Source: a bacterium
GTDB lineage: Bacteria; Actinomycetota; Acidimicrobiia; Spongiisociales; ZC4RG35
Reading direction: 5' to 3'
Assembly (NCBI GenBank): GCA_028823995.1
Contig: JAPPFD010000031.1
Location: 58,112 to 122,111 of the forward strand
DNA: 64,000 nucleotides
Numbering within the stretch: position 1 is the stretch's first letter; every line of letters starts with the position of its first letter. This document shows positions 60,838 to 64,000 of the stretch, piece after piece. The notes beneath the pieces were generated by a model. The model saw only the letters and a program-made list of their open reading frames with translations, ran no database searches and was not told where the DNA came from. The position numbers were made by a program, and so were the translations under genes.

Positions 60838-60925
60838 GGGAGCTCGGTCAGACCGGGCTGAGAGGGAGGATGGGTTCCTCCGACCGTTAGCACCTGATCC
60901 GGGTAATGCCGGCGAAGGAAGCTTT
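60838..60925 (+). ncRNA. TPP (THI-element) riboswitch
   Basis: The two conserved cores are present in order and spacing: GGGCTGAGAGGG (60855-60866) and CACCTGATCCGGGTAATGCC (60891-60910) followed by GGCGAAGGAAGCT. AGCT near 60841 can pair with AGCT at 60919-60922 to close P1. It lies 51 bp upstream of thiB and establishes that the following transporter is for thiamine or its precursors. Confidence 0.95.
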
Positions 60926-60945
60926 CGTTGACAAGTCCAGTTCCC

Positions 60946-60972
60946 GGGCTCCCCCCATAAGACAAGGAGCCC
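60946..60972 (+). promoter_or_regulatory. Shine-Dalgarno-sequestering hairpin of the TPP riboswitch
   Basis: GGGCTCC (60946-60952) pairs perfectly with GGAGCCC (60966-60972). The right arm contains the GGAG ribosome site located seven bases before the thiB ATG at 60977. There is no U-tract, so control is most simply translational. Confidence 0.75.
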
Positions 60973-60976
60973 TCAA

Positions 60977-62005
60977 ATGCGTGGAAAACTGGCGGTCGGC
61001 ATCACCCTCGCGGCCTTGGCCCTGGGAGCCTGTGGAGAGGCCGATCCCGAGACCCTCACAATCATCAGTCACGACTCGTTCGCCGGGGGAGTGACCGAGG
61101 AGACCTTTTCCTCGTTCACTGCCGAGACCGGCGTCGCGGTGGAGATCGTGCCGGCGGGAGACACCGGCTCCCTGGTCAACCAGGCCATCCTCACCAAGGA
61201 CAATCCGTTGGCCGACGTGCTTTTCGGGGTTGACGACACCTTCCTGTCCAGGGCCCTGGACGCCGACATATTCCGCTCCCACCGGTCCGACCTGCTGGAC
61301 GACACCCCCGAGAACATCCGTCTGGACGCCGAGAACCGGGTGACGCCCATCGACTTCGGAGACGTGTGCCTCAACTATGACCGTGCAGTGATCGCCGATG
61401 CGGATGCGCCTCGCAGCCTCCAGGACCTGACCACTGACCGTTACCGGGGCATGCTGGTCGTGGAGAGCCCGGCCACCTCCTCCCCGGGGCTGGCCTTCCT
61501 GCTCACCACCATCGCCGTGTTCGGAGAGGACGGTTGGAAGGACTACTGGCAGGCCCTGGTGGACAACGACGTGGATGTGGTGCCGGACTGGGACACCGCC
61601 TACTATGCCTCATTCACCCGATGGGGAGGGGACCGGCCGCTGGTCGTCTCCTATGCCTCCTCTCCGCCCGCCGAGGTGATCTACTCCGATCCGCCCACCG
61701 ACGTCGCCCCCACCGGGGTGGTGACGGAAGGCTGTTACCGCCAGATCGAGTTCGCCGGGATCCTGGAAGGGACCGAATACCCCGAGGCCGCCGGTGCACT
61801 GATCGACTACATGCTGTCGGTGGAGTTCCAAGAGCAGATCCCTCTCACGTGGTTCGTGTTCCCGGCCAATGGCGAGGCCGATCTGCCCCCCGAATTCGTG
61901 GAGCACACCGCTCTGCCGGATGATCCGGCCTCCGTTGATCCGGCCCTGATTGACGCCAATCGTGAACGCTGGATAGAGGAGTGGACCGAGTTGGTGCTGG
62001 GATAG
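60977..62005 (+). CDS. thiB: Thiamine ABC transporter substrate-binding lipoprotein
   Basis: 342 aa, lipobox ALGACGEA (Cys19). ThiB/TbpA family: TLTIISHDSFAGGVTEETFSSF, ADVLFGVDDTFLSRAL, TPIDFGDVCLNYD, VVESPATSSPGLAFLL, YASSPPAEVIY and a C-terminal SVEFQEQIPLTWFVFPAN with aromatic residues of the thiazole/pyrimidine pocket. Expression is under the TPP riboswitch directly upstream. The permease gene follows after 55 bp. Confidence 0.95.
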   Translation: MRGKLAVGITLAALALGACGEADPETLTIISHDSFAGGVTEETFSSFTAETGVAVEIVPAGDTGSLVNQAILTKDNPLADVLFGVDDTFLSRALDADIFRSHRSDLLDDTPENIRLDAENRVTPIDFGDVCLNYDRAVIADADAPRSLQDLTTDRYRGMLVVESPATSSPGLAFLLTTIAVFGEDGWKDYWQALVDNDVDVVPDWDTAYYASFTRWGGDRPLVVSYASSPPAEVIYSDPPTDVAPTGVVTEGCYRQIEFAGILEGTEYPEAAGALIDYMLSVEFQEQIPLTWFVFPANGEADLPPEFVEHTALPDDPASVDPALIDANRERWIEEWTELVLG

Positions 62006-62060
62006 CAGGTCCGTTCGGACAGGACGCTGAGGGGATGCGGGTCGGGTCGGTGGGTCGCAG

Positions 62061-63623
62061 GTGAATTACCGTTGGGTGGCCGCGGGGGTGACGGTGGCCT
62101 TCCTGGGTTACCTGTTCCTCTACCCCCTTGCACGCATCCTGGGTCTGTCCCTCGGGGAGGAGGGGGCGTTCGGGGCCTTCGAAGAGGTATTGACCGACTC
62201 GAGGTTGCGGAGCGCCCTGTGGTTCTCGGTGTGGCAGTCCGCCGCTTCGGTGGCCTTGACCCTGGTGGCGGCCGCGCCGATTACCTGGGCTGTGTCGAGA
62301 TACAGGTTCCCCGGCCGCTCTCTGGCGAAGGCCCTGGTGACGGCCCCATTCGTCTTGCCGACAGTGGTGGTGGCGTCGGCCTTCCTATCACTGGGAATCG
62401 GAGGAAGTGTGTGGGCCATCCTGGCCGCCCACGTCTTCTATAACGTGGCGGTGGTGGTGCGCACGGTGGGGGGCGTGTGGGCCCGGATCGACCGGTCTCT
62501 CTTCGAAGCTGCCCGGACGCTGGGAGCGAACCCCCGCCAGGTGTTCTGGAGGCTGACCCTCCCGCTCCTTCGCCCCGCCCTGGCGGCCTCATCCGCCATT
62601 GTGTTCTTGTTCACTTTCACCTCGTTCGGGGTGGTGCTGATCCTGGGAGGGCTTCGATACCGAACCCTGGAAGTGGAGATCTGGCAGCAGACCGTGGTGT
62701 TCCTGAACCTTCCGGCCGCGGCGGCCCTGGCTATTTTGCAACTGGTGGGGGTGACCGCGGTGCTGGCCTGGTACTCCCGCTACCAGGAGCGAAAAGCGGT
62801 GGGAATCGAGTTGGAGGCGGAGGACCGCAATCTGCAGCGTCCCGGCAGTCTCGTTGAGCGATTGGGGGTGGGAGCGGCGGTTTGGGGGACCCTTCTGGCC
62901 ATCTCCGTTCCGCTGGTGACGCTTGTGGCCCGATCGCTCCGCTCCGGCGGTGCCGGATGGCGTTTTCTGGCGGACCCGGGACCGCTGGCGGTGACTCCTG
63001 GCCGGGCGATGGTCAACTCCCTGCTGTACGCCGGAGCCACCGCGGTGATCGCGGTGACCGTGGGGCTGTGCGCCTCCACCGTGATAGTTTCCGGCAAGGG
63101 CCGGGCGGCCCGGTGGTTCGATGTGTTGTTGATGCTGCCGCTGGGCACCTCGGCGGTGACCGTGGGTTTCGGAATGCTGGTGGCCCTGGACTGGCCGGTG
63201 GACCTGAGGACCACCGTAGTGCTGGTGCCGCTGGCGCATGCACTGGTGGCCATGCCGTTCGTGGTCCGCACGGTCACCCCCATGCTGCGGTCGGTGGCGG
63301 CCGACTTGCGGGAGACCGCCTCCGTGTTGGGCGCGTCGCCCTGGCGGGTGTTTCGGGAGGTCGATCTGCCGATCGCGGCCCGGGCAGTGGCGGTGGGAGC
63401 CGGGTTCGCGGCGGCGGTCTCTCTGGGCGAGTTCGGCGCTACCGCCTTCATAGCCCGCCCCGACACCATCACCGTTCCCGCCCTGATCTTCCGGCTCTTG
63501 GGACGCCCGGGAGCGGTCAGCTACACCGGCGCCATGGCAATGGCAGTGGTGCTGGCGGCGACGGTGACGCTCCTGATCATGGCCGTCGACCGGATCAGGC
63601 TGGGAGAGTTGGGAAGCTTCTAG
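62061..63623 (+). CDS. thiP: Thiamine ABC transporter permease, two fused domains
   Basis: 520 aa from a GTG. Twelve membrane segments in two homologous halves, each with an EAA loop: EAARTLGANPRQVFWRLTLPLLRPA in the first and ETASVLGASPWRVFREVDLPIAARA in the second (positions about 150 and 415). This is the ThiP/CysTW-like tandem layout. An ATPase (ThiQ) is expected to complete the system but is not found within the remaining 380 bp; a distant or shared ATPase is likely. Confidence 0.93.
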   Translation: MNYRWVAAGVTVAFLGYLFLYPLARILGLSLGEEGAFGAFEEVLTDSRLRSALWFSVWQSAASVALTLVAAAPITWAVSRYRFPGRSLAKALVTAPFVLPTVVVASAFLSLGIGGSVWAILAAHVFYNVAVVVRTVGGVWARIDRSLFEAARTLGANPRQVFWRLTLPLLRPALAASSAIVFLFTFTSFGVVLILGGLRYRTLEVEIWQQTVVFLNLPAAAALAILQLVGVTAVLAWYSRYQERKAVGIELEAEDRNLQRPGSLVERLGVGAAVWGTLLAISVPLVTLVARSLRSGGAGWRFLADPGPLAVTPGRAMVNSLLYAGATAVIAVTVGLCASTVIVSGKGRAARWFDVLLMLPLGTSAVTVGFGMLVALDWPVDLRTTVVLVPLAHALVAMPFVVRTVTPMLRSVAADLRETASVLGASPWRVFREVDLPIAARAVAVGAGFAAAVSLGEFGATAFIARPDTITVPALIFRLLGRPGAVSYTGAMAMAVVLAATVTLLIMAVDRIRLGELGSF

Positions 63624-63764
63624 GCCGATCGTCCGGCCCTGAAAGAGGTCACCCAGATTCCAACCTTTTCTTTCTCATCCGGTGTTCAGCCTCGTCTCAG
63701 GGATGGTTCAGGATGGGGTGGAATGGTGGTTGGTGCATGGCCCCGGAGAAGAAAGGAGAAGGAC

Positions 63765-64000
63765 ATGCACAAAGCAATCACCCTGGTGGGAGTGGCGTTG
63801 CTGCTTGGGACCGCATCCCTGGCACTGGCGGAGGTCGGCACCGACCCGGTGGCAAGCCGAGACTATGCCAAAGGCCTCGCCACTCCGGAAGCAGCGCTCG
63901 CCTACGTGGTGGTATATGGCGCTACTACCGAGGACAGCGACACCCAAGAGCACGCCGAGAGCGGTAGCTATGTGAACTCGGATGAGAGTCTCGCTCATTT
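63765..64000 (+). CDS. Secreted or periplasmic hypothetical protein, N-terminal fragment
   Basis: Open from the ATG at 63765 to the window end (78 residues), behind AAAGGAGAAGGAC. The first 22 residues form a Sec signal peptide (MHKAITLVGVALLLGTASLALA) with cleavage likely before EVGTDP. The mature part is acidic and Ala/Tyr-rich (TPEAALAYVVVYGATTEDSD). Family not recognisable from this piece. It is separated from thiP by 141 bp, so it probably has its own promoter. Confidence 0.65.
   Translation, partial: MHKAITLVGVALLLGTASLALAEVGTDPVASRDYAKGLATPEAALAYVVVYGATTEDSDTQEHAESGSYVNSDESLAH

Overview
The window is GC-rich and densely packed, with frequent 1-8 bp gene overlaps and many GTG/TTG starts. 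It contains no rRNA, tRNA, transposase, integrase or CRISPR array that I can see. The organism is most likely an actinobacterium: a full-length nucS (the archaeal/actinobacterial mismatch endonuclease) is present, and several lipoproteins carry Thr/Ala/Pro-rich linkers after the lipobox that resemble those of Acidimicrobiia (class level is inference).

The core of the window, about 12.4-44.2 kb, reads as a catabolic island for quaternary amines (gamma-butyrobetaine/crotonobetaine, carnitine, glycine betaine). It holds two complete glycine-betaine-type ABC importers (13.3-20.1 kb on the minus strand, 38.7-42.8 kb on the plus strand). CoA-level conversion to carnitine is suggested by an ADP-forming acyl-CoA ligase, an acyl-CoA dehydrogenase and a CaiD-like hydratase. 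A carnitine dehydrogenase-thioesterase fusion next to a BKACE-type cleavage enzyme would turn carnitine into glycine betaine. A corrinoid methyltransferase operon (corrinoid protein, pterin methyltransferase, ferredoxin/ASKHA reductive activator, non-pyrrolysine MttB, MetF-like reductase) would take one methyl from betaine to tetrahydrofolate. A divergently transcribed dimethylglycine-dehydrogenase-like enzyme with its own ETF would take the next. A BHMT-like homocysteine methyltransferase offers a second methyl sink. An IclR regulator sits divergent to the carnitine genes.

Left flank (1-12.2 kb): a Cys-less thiolase with a DUF35 partner and a TIM-barrel isomerase; a sulfatase divergent from an enolase-superfamily enzyme; an orphan VapB-like antitoxin; an orphan YnjB-like lipoprotein; a ThDP enzyme; and two tandem paralogous MFS permeases.

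Right flank (44.2-64 kb): a DinG-type exonuclease/helicase; a CoA-binding protein, MetY and Hsp20; a CUT2-type sugar importer with an oxidoreductase, an isomerase and an unrecognised Cys/His-rich protein; a DsbA-like protein with an acyl-CoA dehydrogenase; a site-2 protease; an M20 peptidase coupled to nucS; and a thiamine importer (thiB-thiP) behind a clear TPP riboswitch. A truncated secreted protein ends the window.

All functional calls come from motifs and remembered family features; no database search was run.
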